Of a stretch of DNA of 23,978 nucleotides, positions 1 through 6,900 are shown in pieces (position 1 is the first letter of the stretch; each line of letters starts with the position of its first letter). Under the pieces are notes generated by a model. The model was not told the origin of the DNA and did not search any database. It was given only the letters and a program-made list of their open reading frames with translations. Made by a program: the position numbers and the translations under genes. This DNA comes from CAZWBR01 sp964404205 (GTDB taxonomy: Bacteria > Bacteroidota > Bacteroidia > Bacteroidales > Prolixibacteraceae), in contig CAYOJD010000039.1 in assembly GCA_964404205.1 (NCBI GenBank), forward strand, positions 1 through 23,978, in the 5' to 3' direction.

Positions 1-55
1 GTATCTTGTGTGTATCTTGTGTGTATCTTGTGTGTATATTGTGTGTATATTGTGT
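1..55. repeat. 11-bp tandem repeat, five copies, at window edge
   Basis: Five consecutive 11-base units are seen: three copies of GTATCTTGTGT followed by two of GTATATTGTGT, then the pattern decays at 56-60. The single-base difference (C to A) is shared by the last two copies, as expected from local duplication. The array may continue to the left of the window. No spacers are present, so it is not a CRISPR array. Function is unknown; it could be slippage-prone intergenic DNA. Confidence 0.85.
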
Positions 56-274
56 GTTCTACAACACAGATAATACAGAGAAGATACACGGTAAAAACAG
101 AGATGATACGGTGCGAACAGTGCCATAATAGGTGCCGGATGAGGTGTTATGGTTGGAGATATGGCTGGTTGTTGATAAATATATTGAAGTAGAGATATTG
201 TAGTAGTTTGATTTACAGCTTAAAAAGTCGATGTCGCTTTCGAATCGGGCTATCGGACGAAAAAGGGGAAGGGC
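56..274. other. Intergenic stretch without a recognisable gene
   Basis: Between the tandem repeat and the terminator of the next gene I see no supported coding sequence. A 60-codon frame on the plus strand begins inside the repeat array and has Cys/Tyr-rich low-complexity content, so it is not believed. GATAC-like words recur after the array (around 81-110), possibly decayed repeat remnants. Nothing else stands out. Confidence 0.5.
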
Positions 275-312
275 AAAAAAAAGGCAGTTCGCCCGAGGGG
301 TTAGCTGCCTTT
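275..312 (-). terminator. Rho-independent terminator of the NTF2-like gene
   Basis: Arms AAAGGCAG (280-287) and CTGCCTTT (305-312) pair perfectly and can be extended by a G-U and an A-U pair. On the minus strand the stem is followed by a run of eight T (275-282). It lies about 20 bases after the stop codon of the gene ending at 333. Confidence 0.8.
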
Positions 313-332
313 GCGATAATGGAACCTGAGAT

Positions 333-1247
333 TTATTTTTGCATGATGATTGGACTATAGAAGGCTCCCTCGCCGGTGGCTTTGCCGTCAGCATTAAAGT
401 TGTGGGTTAACATGATGGGGGCTGATATCTCTTCCTTTGTTTCGCGATTTTTGTATTTTATTGTCCACCAAGACATTACTATCCATGAGTTTCCCTCGTC
501 GTAATAGAGGCAATCGGGATAGCCTACCTGTTCGAAACGAATGTCGGAATATTTAGTCAAAAAATCTTTACACATTGCCCTTTCCTGTTCCACGGTCATG
601 CCTTTGTCGTTATACTTCATTGTATTGTCCCAAAAGGTTGCTTTTTTGGTAAAGTAGCCAAGATATTTCTCGATATCTTCATCGCAAAGGGCATTTATCA
701 TTTTCCTTACTGTGACAATAAGAGGATGGTTTTTATAGATTTTGCCATTCTCGCGGGTTTGCTGACTCCTGAACATTTCGTTAAACTGCTCTTCCTGATA
801 ATATTGAATCAGCAGGGATATTTTCCCCTCTTGATTGAACCGGTAGAGGTTATGACAGGGCATATTCAGGTTGATGCCCGACATGGTGTCCCTTCCGGTA
901 CACAATATCCAATCCTGCACCCAAAGGCCTCCCGGTTTATAATCGATGGCATCGGGATAAGCCGGAGGATTGTCTTTAATCTCGGCTTTTGTAAATCTTT
1001 TCCAGAAATCGACAAATCCACCCATCTCATTTTTAAGTTGGGTTGAACTTTTATCGTTTTGAACCAGCATAACTGTATCGGCAAAGAAACTACAGAACTT
1101 TTCTTTGTTGCCTTGAATCATTGCAGCCCAGAGGGCGCGGGTCTTACCGATGGCATCGTGTTCCGAATAGACAATGCCACTCTCTTTTTGGGCCAATACC
1201 AACAAACTGGAAAAGCCCATAATCAGCAAAACAAGTAACCTTTTCAT
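333..1247 (-). CDS. Secreted protein with two tandem NTF2/SnoaL-like halves
   Basis: A 304-residue protein with an N-terminal signal peptide (MKRLL, then a hydrophobic stretch ending LVLAQ near residue 20), so it is probably periplasmic or secreted. Two halves, about residues 25-155 and 168-300, share the pattern of an early helix (ALWAAMIQGNKEKFCSFFADT versus MINALCDEDIEKYLGYFTKK), a central acidic or aromatic stretch, a W-rich strand (GGLWVQDWILC versus NSWIVMSWWTIKYKN), and a final strand with an N-x-D/E-G-K turn (RFNQEGKI versus NFNADGKA). This is the layout of SnoaL/NTF2-like domains, here probably duplicated. Such domains bind small ligands or act as enzymes of varied chemistry; no substrate can be named. 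It is monocistronic, with its own terminator. The family assignment rests on pattern, not on a search. Confidence 0.75.
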   Translation of the reverse strand: MKRLLVLLIMGFSSLLVLAQKESGIVYSEHDAIGKTRALWAAMIQGNKEKFCSFFADTVMLVQNDKSSTQLKNEMGGFVDFWKRFTKAEIKDNPPAYPDAIDYKPGGLWVQDWILCTGRDTMSGINLNMPCHNLYRFNQEGKISLLIQYYQEEQFNEMFRSQQTRENGKIYKNHPLIVTVRKMINALCDEDIEKYLGYFTKKATFWDNTMKYNDKGMTVEQERAMCKDFLTKYSDIRFEQVGYPDCLYYDEGNSWIVMSWWTIKYKNRETKEEISAPIMLTHNFNADGKATGEGAFYSPIIMQK

Positions 1248-1579
1248 AGTCGTTTAAATAAAAAAGGGATATTTTTTGTGAGGCAATAATTTACTAAAAA
1301 TCAGGCACTTTTCAAAGTGTTGCGCCTGCTTTCTTTATTTTTCATAATGTTGGTTCCTTTTTTTTGGACTGATATCAGGTATTGCAGCTGTTGGGCTGAA
1401 TATTGCATTTGCTGATTGATGATTTTATGCCGTAGTGCTATTTTGTTAACATATTCCTTTATTGATTGTTTGCTGTTCCTGGTTTGTGGTGGATAATGGT
1501 GTTGGCGCACAGCCTGCAGGAAAGTGGTTGACCGTTAAAAGTCTGGCCGGTTCAGGAAAATGAAGGTGGTTTGCAGCGC
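1248..1579. other. Gap between two minus-strand units; one doubtful small ORF
   Basis: This stretch holds the presumed promoter region of the NTF2-like gene and a 69-codon minus-strand frame at 1301-1510, starting MRQHHYPPQ and ending RRNTLKSA. That frame is rich in Gln, Lys and Asn, has no signal peptide and no recognisable domain, and lies after the terminator of the preceding unit. It might be a small basic protein but I do not call it a gene. No clear TAnnTTTG box was found upstream of 1247. Confidence 0.4.
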
Positions 1580-1624
1580 AAAAAAACAAAGGCCCGGAAT
1601 CCGTCAATACAACGACTCCGGGCC
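1580..1624 (-). terminator. Rho-independent terminator of the TetR/small exported protein operon
   Basis: Arms GGCCCGGA (1591-1598) and TCCGGGCC (1617-1624) form a GC-rich 8-bp stem, with further imperfect pairing toward the loop. On the minus strand it is followed by TTTG and then seven T (1580-1590). It lies about 105 bases downstream of the stop at 1729. Confidence 0.8.
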
Positions 1625-1728
1625 ATGAAGCATGCTAATCATGTCTAAAAACTAAAAAAGGCTTTTTATGCTGTATCCAAAAGTTGTCAAAAAATAACGC
1701 AAGCGTGCGCCAGATATGGTGCCAAAGC

Positions 1729-2112
1729 CTATTTGCCCTCTTCCATCCGTTTGCCTTCGGCATCGAACATGCCCATCAGGTTACCGGTAACATGGGTATC
1801 GTCTTTTTTGTCGATCATCAGGTACACATCGTAACCCTGGGCATTGAAATAGACGGTAAGCGAGTTTTCCTTTAGATCGGCACTGCTGATTTTTGAGATC
1901 TCTGCACCGGTAGTATCCTGCACGACACCGGTCATCGTGGCATCTTTCTTTTCGAGGATAAAAATCATTTGCGCATCGCCATTAGGGGTACCTTTGACCA
2001 ATACATCCCATTTGCCGGCAAAGTAATCGCCACCTGTTTTGGGTTGAGCTGTGGCCCCTAACGAAAGGATAAGCATAAAAGCTACTGAAAGGAATAAAAT
2101 TTTCTTCTTCAT
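1729..2112 (-). CDS. Small exported protein, lipocalin-like pattern, unknown function
   Basis: A 127-residue protein with a typical signal peptide (MKKKILFLSVAFMLILSLGATAQ, cleavage after about residue 22). The mature part is about 105 residues of alternating strands and turns: an opening GKWDVLVKGTPNGD motif, then charged strands (MIFILEKKD, MTGVVQDTTG, LTVYFNAQGYDVYLMIDKKDD, VTGNLMGMFD). An opening G-x-W followed by short antiparallel strands suggests a small beta-barrel or lipocalin-like fold, but the family is not recognised. It starts 31 bases after the stop of the TetR gene on the same strand, before a single terminator, so co-transcription and control by that regulator are likely. It ends in a charged tail (KRMEEGK). 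Confidence 0.75.
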   Translation of the reverse strand: MKKKILFLSVAFMLILSLGATAQPKTGGDYFAGKWDVLVKGTPNGDAQMIFILEKKDATMTGVVQDTTGAEISKISSADLKENSLTVYFNAQGYDVYLMIDKKDDTHVTGNLMGMFDAEGKRMEEGK

Positions 2113-2143
2113 AATTGTTTAATTGCTAAATGGATATTAAAAT

Positions 2144-2761
2144 TTATTTTGATTGTTGATAAAAATGGGTTGACGATATATGGCTGTTTAGTTCGTTTAT
2201 CCCCTTTTCAGTACAAATGCCCCTTACCATCGGGGCAAGGGTGTTAAACAAAATCTCCTCGGGTGGACGGTTGAACTTTTTGAACTGATTGCTACGTACG
2301 ATGGTCGTAAAAAGGACCGCCATCGATTCCAATACAATCTCGGGAACGATTCCGGGAATGAAAACACCTTCATCGATACCGCGAAGGATAATTTGCTGTA
2401 ATTGTTCCCAGTATTTGGTGCTGATACTTGTTTCTGCTTTCAGTTCCAGTTCGGGGTAATAGTTATGGAGATCCTGAAAGAAAACCTTGTTGACCCCATA
2501 TTCCATTTCCAGCCCTTTGGCCCAGGCATCGAACAAAATAACGACCGAACTGTTTACTGTGGCAATGTTTTTGAAAATTTGATATTGTTGATTATAAAAT
2601 AGCTGCAATACATCTTCCAGCAATTCCTCTTTGTTCTTGAAGGATTTGTAAACGGTTTTGGTCGATATACCCATCGGTTCAACCAGCTTTTGTATGGTTA
2701 TCTTGCGGATGCCATACTTTAAAAACTGTTCGAGCGCGGTTTGCAGGATCTCTTCTTTCAT
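2144..2761 (-). CDS. TetR/AcrR-family transcriptional regulator
   Basis: A 205-residue protein, of normal length for TetR regulators. The N-terminal helix-turn-helix is clear at about residues 3-50: ILQTALEQFLKYGIRKITIQKLVE, then MGISTKTVYKSFKNKEELLEDVL, which matches the G-x-x-x-x-T-x-x-x-IA-x-x-x-G-x-S-x-x-x-x-Y-x-x-F-x-x-K-x-x-L pattern. The C-terminal helical domain (about 55-200) would bind an unknown ligand and dimerise. It is first in a two-gene unit with a small exported protein. Two copies of an inverted repeat lie immediately upstream (2773-2840), the nearer one starting 12 bases from the start codon, which points to autorepression. The ligand cannot be predicted. Confidence 0.9.
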   Translation of the reverse strand: MKEEILQTALEQFLKYGIRKITIQKLVEPMGISTKTVYKSFKNKEELLEDVLQLFYNQQYQIFKNIATVNSSVVILFDAWAKGLEMEYGVNKVFFQDLHNYYPELELKAETSISTKYWEQLQQIILRGIDEGVFIPGIVPEIVLESMAVLFTTIVRSNQFKKFNRPPEEILFNTLAPMVRGICTEKGINELNSHISSTHFYQQSK

Positions 2762-2772
2762 CTTGGGACGGA

Positions 2773-2804
2773 TTGGAAAATATTTCTCCTTATATATTTT
2801 CCAA
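2773..2804. promoter_or_regulatory. Candidate TetR operator, copy 1
   Basis: A perfect inverted repeat with 11-base arms: TTGGAAAATAT (2773-2783), a 10-base spacer, and ATATTTTCCAA (2794-2804). It begins 12 bases upstream of the TetR start codon, so bound repressor would cover the translation start region or the promoter. Binding by the TetR protein is inferred from position and symmetry. Confidence 0.7.
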
Positions 2805-2810
2805 ATATAA

Positions 2811-2840
2811 TGGAAAATATTCCAAGTAAAATATTTTCCC
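2811..2840. promoter_or_regulatory. Candidate TetR operator, copy 2
   Basis: Same architecture as the first copy: TGGAAAATAT (2811-2820), a 10-base spacer, and ATATTTTCCC (2831-2840), with one mismatch at the outer base. It is displaced by 37 bases from copy 1. A further single half-site, TATTTTCCA, lies at 2848-2856. The left arm also forms a shorter palindrome, TGGAA-AATA-TTCCA (2811-2824). Confidence 0.65.
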
Positions 2841-3084
2841 TATTTTTTATTTTCCAAAACTAACGCCCGGCCGGGTGGTTTATGGAGGCTATGTGTTCGG
2901 TCGGGACAGATTAAAGTTGAAATTTCAAAATAATTCGACTATTGCCAATCAAGGTGTTATATTGTAATTTGTGATGCGAAAAAAAGGATCTGGGATAAGA
3001 AGTATAAAACGGAATGGATTTTGCTGTGGATGGTTGTTGTGTAACAGAATGAAATTTATAAATCAGGATAAAATCGACAGAAAG
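2841..3084. other. Divergent intergenic region between TetR and MuiA-like genes
   Basis: After the operators comes a GC-rich patch with the perfect palindrome CCCGGCCGGG (2866-2875), then AT-rich sequence. A possible plus-strand promoter has TTG at 2942-2944 and the imperfect box TAATTTGT at 2965-2972, 20 bases apart. If real, its transcript would start near 2976, after the first ATG of the long frame (2971), which favours a downstream start for the next gene. Confidence 0.35.
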
Positions 3085-4713
3085 ATGAACAGAGCTGATT
3101 CAACTAAAAAATGGGTAATGCTTTTGGCTGTTGCCGGAATGCTTTTTCCCCTGGTTACCGTTGCCGAAAATATTGAGCCCCGTGCAGCCATTAAAAAGGT
3201 GACCGTTTTTACCGACCGTGCTTTGATTGAAAAAGAGATGACGGTAGAATTAAAGAGAGGCGAGAACATTATTCGTATTCCTAAACTTACGTCGTGGCTG
3301 GTGAACGAATCGCTGCAAATCGGATTGCCTGGCCAGAACGATGTGACGATATCGGAGGTGGTCATTGAAGATGCGTTGCTGAAAGATACGGAAAGACCGG
3401 AAGTGCAGAAACTGCAATCGCAGCTCGATGAACTGAACCGCCAGATAAACGAAGCGAACAATCGTAAATCGGTGATTGCCTCATCGAACGACTTTTATCA
3501 GCGCACCAATCCATTTCCCAATAGCCAGCGGGTTACAGCAACCGATATGGAGGCACACACCCGCTATCTCGAAAAAATGCTGATGGAGAACTATGGCCGC
3601 ATGGCAACCATTGATGGGGAGATCAAAAAATTGAACGACCGAAAAGCGGTTGTCGAGAGCGAATTGGGTAACCTGTCGCCCGGAACGGGAAGCTGTAAGA
3701 ATATTATAGTCAGGTTGCAGACGGCCAGCGACAAAAGTAGTGTCCCGGTTGGTTTGTCTTATATCACACTGCAGAGCGGCTGGGCCCCACAGTACGAAAT
3801 TCGAGCAGCCTCGGCTGTTGCGAAGATGAGTTTCACCTATTTTGCCACCATTTGGCAATCGACAGGTGAAGATTGGAGTCAGGCCAATATCGAAATATCG
3901 ACTGCCCGTCCGTTTGTTTACGGGAATCCCCCTAAGCTTACAGGGTGGTATCTCGATGCATGGCAGCCAAGACCTTATATGATGAAGTCGGCTCAGAATA
4001 TTTCAGTCAGGGGCTACAGCGATGAAGCGATGCCGGCACCTGCTCCGGTGGCCGATGCCAGTCTGCTCGAAACGATTGTTGTTCGCGAAGAGAGCACCTC
4101 ATTTAGTTTTGTGTTTCCGCGTAAAGTGGATATTATTTCCGATGGCAAGCCTCACCGGGTGCAGGTGGCTGCTGCCGATGCCGATGCCGAATTGGCCTGG
4201 TTTACCGCTCCAAAGATGGTTCAGCAGGCTTTTCTGAAAGCTACGGTAAAAAATCCCTTTAGCTTCCCGATGCTGAGTGGCTCAATGTCAGTTTTTCTTG
4301 ACCAACGATTGGTTGGCAACAGTTTTATTGGCCAGAGTATTACTTCGGGCGATAAAATGGAGCTTTCGTTAGGCGTTGACGAGGGAGTTAAAATCGAACG
4401 TAAACTGGAGAATAAGTTTACCGATTATGCCGGTATGTTGTCGAAAGAAAACAAGGTACTTTATGAATATACCATAGAGGTGACCAACAGCAAAGGCAAA
4501 GCGGTTGAACTGGAGTTGAAGGACCAGTTCCCGGTTTCGCGTAACGAAAAGATTAAAATTGAGCCGATTGCACCCAAAGGTGGCGACAGCGAAGTGGACA
4601 ACGAAGGCATTATTACCTGGAAGCTGAAACTTCAGCCCGGCGAAAAGATATCGGTCCCGTTAAAATTTAGTGTCACCTATCCGAAGGATATGACCGTGAG
4701 TGGGTTGTATTAA
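3085..4713 (+). CDS. DUF4139 domain protein, mucoidy inhibitor MuiA-like, exported
   Basis: I choose the ATG at 3085, giving 542 residues, because a signal peptide follows at once (KKWVMLLAVAGMLFPLVTVAE). The frame is open from an ATG at 2971, but its extra 38 residues are Cys/Arg-rich and precede the signal. After cleavage come a DUF4140-like N-terminal domain (about 33-100: AAIKKVTVFTDRALIEKEMTVEL), a helical coiled coil (about 102-185), and the DUF4139 beta-rich part to the C-terminus, with the typical LSYITLQSGWAPQYEIRA and FATIWQSTGEDWSQANIEIST stretches. The end shows the usual ITWKLKLQPGEKISVPLKFSVTYPKDM pattern. The protein is probably periplasmic or secreted; the biochemical role of the family is not established. 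A terminator follows, so it is probably monocistronic. Confidence 0.85.
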   Translation: MNRADSTKKWVMLLAVAGMLFPLVTVAENIEPRAAIKKVTVFTDRALIEKEMTVELKRGENIIRIPKLTSWLVNESLQIGLPGQNDVTISEVVIEDALLKDTERPEVQKLQSQLDELNRQINEANNRKSVIASSNDFYQRTNPFPNSQRVTATDMEAHTRYLEKMLMENYGRMATIDGEIKKLNDRKAVVESELGNLSPGTGSCKNIIVRLQTASDKSSVPVGLSYITLQSGWAPQYEIRAASAVAKMSFTYFATIWQSTGEDWSQANIEISTARPFVYGNPPKLTGWYLDAWQPRPYMMKSAQNISVRGYSDEAMPAPAPVADASLLETIVVREESTSFSFVFPRKVDIISDGKPHRVQVAAADADAELAWFTAPKMVQQAFLKATVKNPFSFPMLSGSMSVFLDQRLVGNSFIGQSITSGDKMELSLGVDEGVKIERKLENKFTDYAGMLSKENKVLYEYTIEVTNSKGKAVELELKDQFPVSRNEKIKIEPIAPKGGDSEVDNEGIITWKLKLQPGEKISVPLKFSVTYPKDMTVSGLY

Positions 4714-4771
4714 TCCAGAGACTTCAGGCAGGTACACTTTTCTTTCGAAGATGAATCTGCAGTCAACATTT

Positions 4772-4809
4772 GAGAGGCTTGCACGTGCAGTGCAAGCTTC
4801 TCTTTTTTT
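4772..4809 (+). terminator. Rho-independent terminator after the MuiA-like gene
   Basis: Arms GAGAGGCTTGCA (4772-4783) and TGCAAGCTTCTC (4791-4802) pair over 12 bases with one G-U, with a 7-base loop, and are followed by seven T (4803-4809). It separates the MuiA-like gene from the apbE-like gene. Confidence 0.85.
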
Positions 4810-4854
4810 CAGACAATTGTTGTACAATGAAAGGCCAACCGGAAATGATTTGGT

Positions 4855-4862
4855 TATTTTTG
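4855..4862 (+). promoter_or_regulatory. Candidate -7 box for the apbE-like gene
   Basis: TATTTTTG matches the Bacteroidota -7 consensus TAnnTTTG exactly. It lies 26 bases before the start codon and after the upstream terminator. No TTG is seen at the expected 19-22 base distance; the nearest is about 32 bases upstream. The region is AT-rich, so chance is possible. Confidence 0.4.
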
Positions 4863-4888
4863 CAGGTGAAACTGTTATTTAAAACGAT

Positions 4889-5911
4889 ATGTCAAATTTG
4901 AAAAGATGCCTCAATGGTTTAGGTTTGTTTGCCTTGCTATTGGCTGTTGGCTGCAGCGCCCCTCAAAAAGAATATATTATGGTTGGCGGTGCAGCGCAGG
5001 GAACCACCTATCATATCACGTATCAGGATGACCAGCAACGCGATTACAGCCGTTCGATTGATTCGTTGCTGAAAGTATTTGACAAGTCACTGTCGATATA
5101 CGATTCAACTTCCATTATTTCGAAGATTAACCGCAACGACACCACTGTACTGGCCGATGACTGGTTTGTGACCGTTTACAATAAGGCCGATGAAATCTAT
5201 CAATTGTCGGGCGGGGCATTCGATATGACTGTTGGCCCGGTGGTGCGGGCATGGGGCTTTAGCAATGGCCCGGTGGCCAAACACGATTCGGCTTACATCC
5301 AGTCGTTGTTGAAATATGTGGGTATGGACAAGGTAAAACTTGAAGGCCGGAAAGTGAAGAAAGATTACCCTGAAGTGATGCTGGATGCCAATGCACTGGC
5401 ACAGGGCTATTCTGTCGATTTAATTTGTGATTTTCTGGCAGCCAAAGGGGTTCAGAACTATCTGGTTGAAGTGGGTGGCGAAGTGCGCGGAACGGGAAGA
5501 AACAGCTCGGGCAACTTTTGGCGGATAGGGATAGATAAACCTCAGGACAATAACTTCTCGCCGGGCGAAGATTTGGAAGCTGTTGTCGAACTTCGCAATA
5601 AATCATTGGCTACATCGGGCAACTATCGTAAATTTTATGTCGAGAATGGGGTGAAATATTCGCACACCATCGATCCGCATACCGGCTACCCGGCACGAAA
5701 TACCCTGCTGAGCGCTACCGTACTGGCCAACGATTGTATTACAGCCGATGCTTTGGCTACCACCTTCATGGTATTGGGTGTCGATAAAAGCAAGCAGTTG
5801 CTGGGCCAGCTTCGCGATGTAGAGGTCTATCTTGTCTATAACGACCAGTATGGTACTTATTTGACTTACAGTACTCCGGGAATGTTGGAATTGATTGTTC
5901 CACAAAACTAA
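4889..5911 (+). CDS. apbE: FAD:protein FMN transferase, ApbE family lipoprotein
   Basis: A 340-residue protein, normal length for ApbE. It has a lipoprotein signal peptide ending LLLAVGC with Cys22 as the lipidation site, so it is anchored in the cell envelope facing the periplasm. Family motifs in order: GAAQGTTYHITY near 32-43, FDMTVGPVVRAWGF near 111-124, the LDANALAQGYSVD nucleotide-binding segment, VEVGGEVRGTG, SLATSGNYRKFY, HTIDPHTGYP, and the C-terminal NDCITADALATTFMVLG containing the metal-binding T-A-D. ApbE proteins transfer FMN from FAD to a Ser or Thr of target proteins such as the NqrC and RnfG subunits; none is encoded in this window, so the target is unknown. It is flanked by terminators and is probably monocistronic. 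Confidence 0.93.
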   Translation: MSNLKRCLNGLGLFALLLAVGCSAPQKEYIMVGGAAQGTTYHITYQDDQQRDYSRSIDSLLKVFDKSLSIYDSTSIISKINRNDTTVLADDWFVTVYNKADEIYQLSGGAFDMTVGPVVRAWGFSNGPVAKHDSAYIQSLLKYVGMDKVKLEGRKVKKDYPEVMLDANALAQGYSVDLICDFLAAKGVQNYLVEVGGEVRGTGRNSSGNFWRIGIDKPQDNNFSPGEDLEAVVELRNKSLATSGNYRKFYVENGVKYSHTIDPHTGYPARNTLLSATVLANDCITADALATTFMVLGVDKSKQLLGQLRDVEVYLVYNDQYGTYLTYSTPGMLELIVPQN

Positions 5912-5962
5912 GCTCTTACTCCGTCTCGGAACAATATTCGGCGAAGGCGTCACTATAAAATT

Positions 5963-5996
5963 GAAAAGCTGCATCGGTAAAACCGTGCAGCTTTTC
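5963..5996. terminator. Bidirectional terminator between apbE and the GH16 gene
   Basis: Arms GAAAAGCTGCA (5963-5973) plus CGGT (5975-5978) pair with ACCG (5982-5985) plus TGCAGCTTTTC (5986-5996), leaving one bulged T and an AAA loop. The A-run and T-run at the base of the stem serve both strands. It lies 52 bases after the apbE stop and 40 bases after the GH16 stop, so it would end both convergent transcripts. Confidence 0.8.
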
Positions 5997-6035
5997 TTCG
6001 TTGATAACAGGTAATTAACCAGATGATGAAGGATG

Positions 6036-6881
6036 CTATTTCTTTTGGTAAACCCTTACATAGTCGACCACCATGGTGCGTGGAAAGATGGTGTCGTCGA
6101 TGCCCTGGGCACCGCCCCAGTTTCCGCCAACGGCAACATTGAGCAACAGGTGAAACCGTTTATCGAATGGCCATACGGTAAACCCTTTGCCCTCGTTTTT
6201 GAAGGTAAAAAGGAGCTTATCGTCAATGTAAATGCGATATTCGCTGGCCTCCCATTCGAGTATATAGTTGTGAAATGCGGTATAGCAATCGTTTACGCGG
6301 GTGGTGGCACTTTTTTGTGTTCCCTGTACATGGTTATAAGCTTGGGTATGAGCCGACGCAACAATGACATAAGGGTCGTAACCGACATTTTCCATGATAT
6401 CAATCTCGCCGCTGGCCGGCCAGTTTCCATAAGCCCAGTCGGTAGGCAACATCCAGATAGCCGGCCACATGCCGCGGCCATCGGGTAGTTTGGCCCGCAC
6501 CTCCACTTTGCCATAGAGCCAGTCGCCTTTTGTCCGTGTAACCAGACGGGCCGAAGTGTAGTTAAACCCGGGTTGGTAATTTTCTTTTATGGCGTTGATA
6601 AAGAGCATGCCCCCCTTAACTTCCGAATTTTCGAGCCGTTCTTTGGTATAATATTGTTTTTCGTTGTTGCCCCAGCCTCCGGCATTGCCGTCGGTGTCGT
6701 AACTCCATTTCGAGTTATCGGGCAGACCGGTATAATTGAATTCGTCGCTCCAAACGAGGGTATATTCGCCAGTGGTGGTACCACCTCCCGGTTTCTCGCC
6801 CGGAGGGGCGCTGTCCGGGTCCTTTGCGCAACCGCTGAAGGCCAATGTGCCCAGAATTAATGATAAGATGCTAATCTTCAT
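6036..6881 (-). CDS. GH16 endo-beta-1,3(-1,4)-glucanase (laminarinase type), lipoprotein
   Basis: I start at 6881 (281 residues), because a lipoprotein signal follows directly (MKISILSLILGTLAFSGC, Cys18). The frame is open 26 codons further but those overlap the GH3 gene and add no signal. After a Pro/Gly/Thr linker (24-38) the GH16 domain fills about 40-281: WSDEFN near 44-49, the catalytic motif EIDIME with nucleophile Glu159, Asp161 and acid/base Glu164, then LLLNVAVGGNWGG and the closing VDYVRVY. This active site and the following NVGYDP fit laminarinase-type members cutting beta-1,3- or mixed-linkage glucan inside the chain. The residues after Cys18 (AKDPD) resemble the K-D/E lipoprotein export signals of Bacteroidota, suggesting surface display. 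It is the last gene of the glucan locus, 19 bases after GH3. Agarase or carrageenase activity cannot be fully excluded. Confidence 0.9.
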   Translation of the reverse strand: MKISILSLILGTLAFSGCAKDPDSAPPGEKPGGGTTTGEYTLVWSDEFNYTGLPDNSKWSYDTDGNAGGWGNNEKQYYTKERLENSEVKGGMLFINAIKENYQPGFNYTSARLVTRTKGDWLYGKVEVRAKLPDGRGMWPAIWMLPTDWAYGNWPASGEIDIMENVGYDPYVIVASAHTQAYNHVQGTQKSATTRVNDCYTAFHNYILEWEASEYRIYIDDKLLFTFKNEGKGFTVWPFDKRFHLLLNVAVGGNWGGAQGIDDTIFPRTMVVDYVRVYQKK

Positions 6882-6900
6882 ACTTGTAGTTATTGATGGT

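Noticed and set aside
1..55. CRISPR-like repetition
   Set aside because: The units are contiguous 11-mers without spacers and no cas gene is present.
10..192. 60-codon plus-strand frame starting in the tandem repeat
   Set aside because: Its first third is translated repeat (CILCVYCVY-like low complexity), it has no domain, and it overlaps nothing that needs it.
1301..1510. 69-codon minus-strand frame before the NTF2-like gene
   Set aside because: Gln/Lys/Asn-rich without signal, domain or clear promoter; it lies after a terminator. It could be real but cannot be supported.
2866..2875. Palindrome CCCGGCCGGG as an operator or terminator
   Set aside because: Short, single, with no T-run and no second copy; possibly chance in a GC-rich patch.
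2971..3084. Longer N-terminus for the MuiA-like protein
   Set aside because: It places 38 Cys/Arg-rich residues before a good signal peptide, and a possible promoter box overlaps its first codon.
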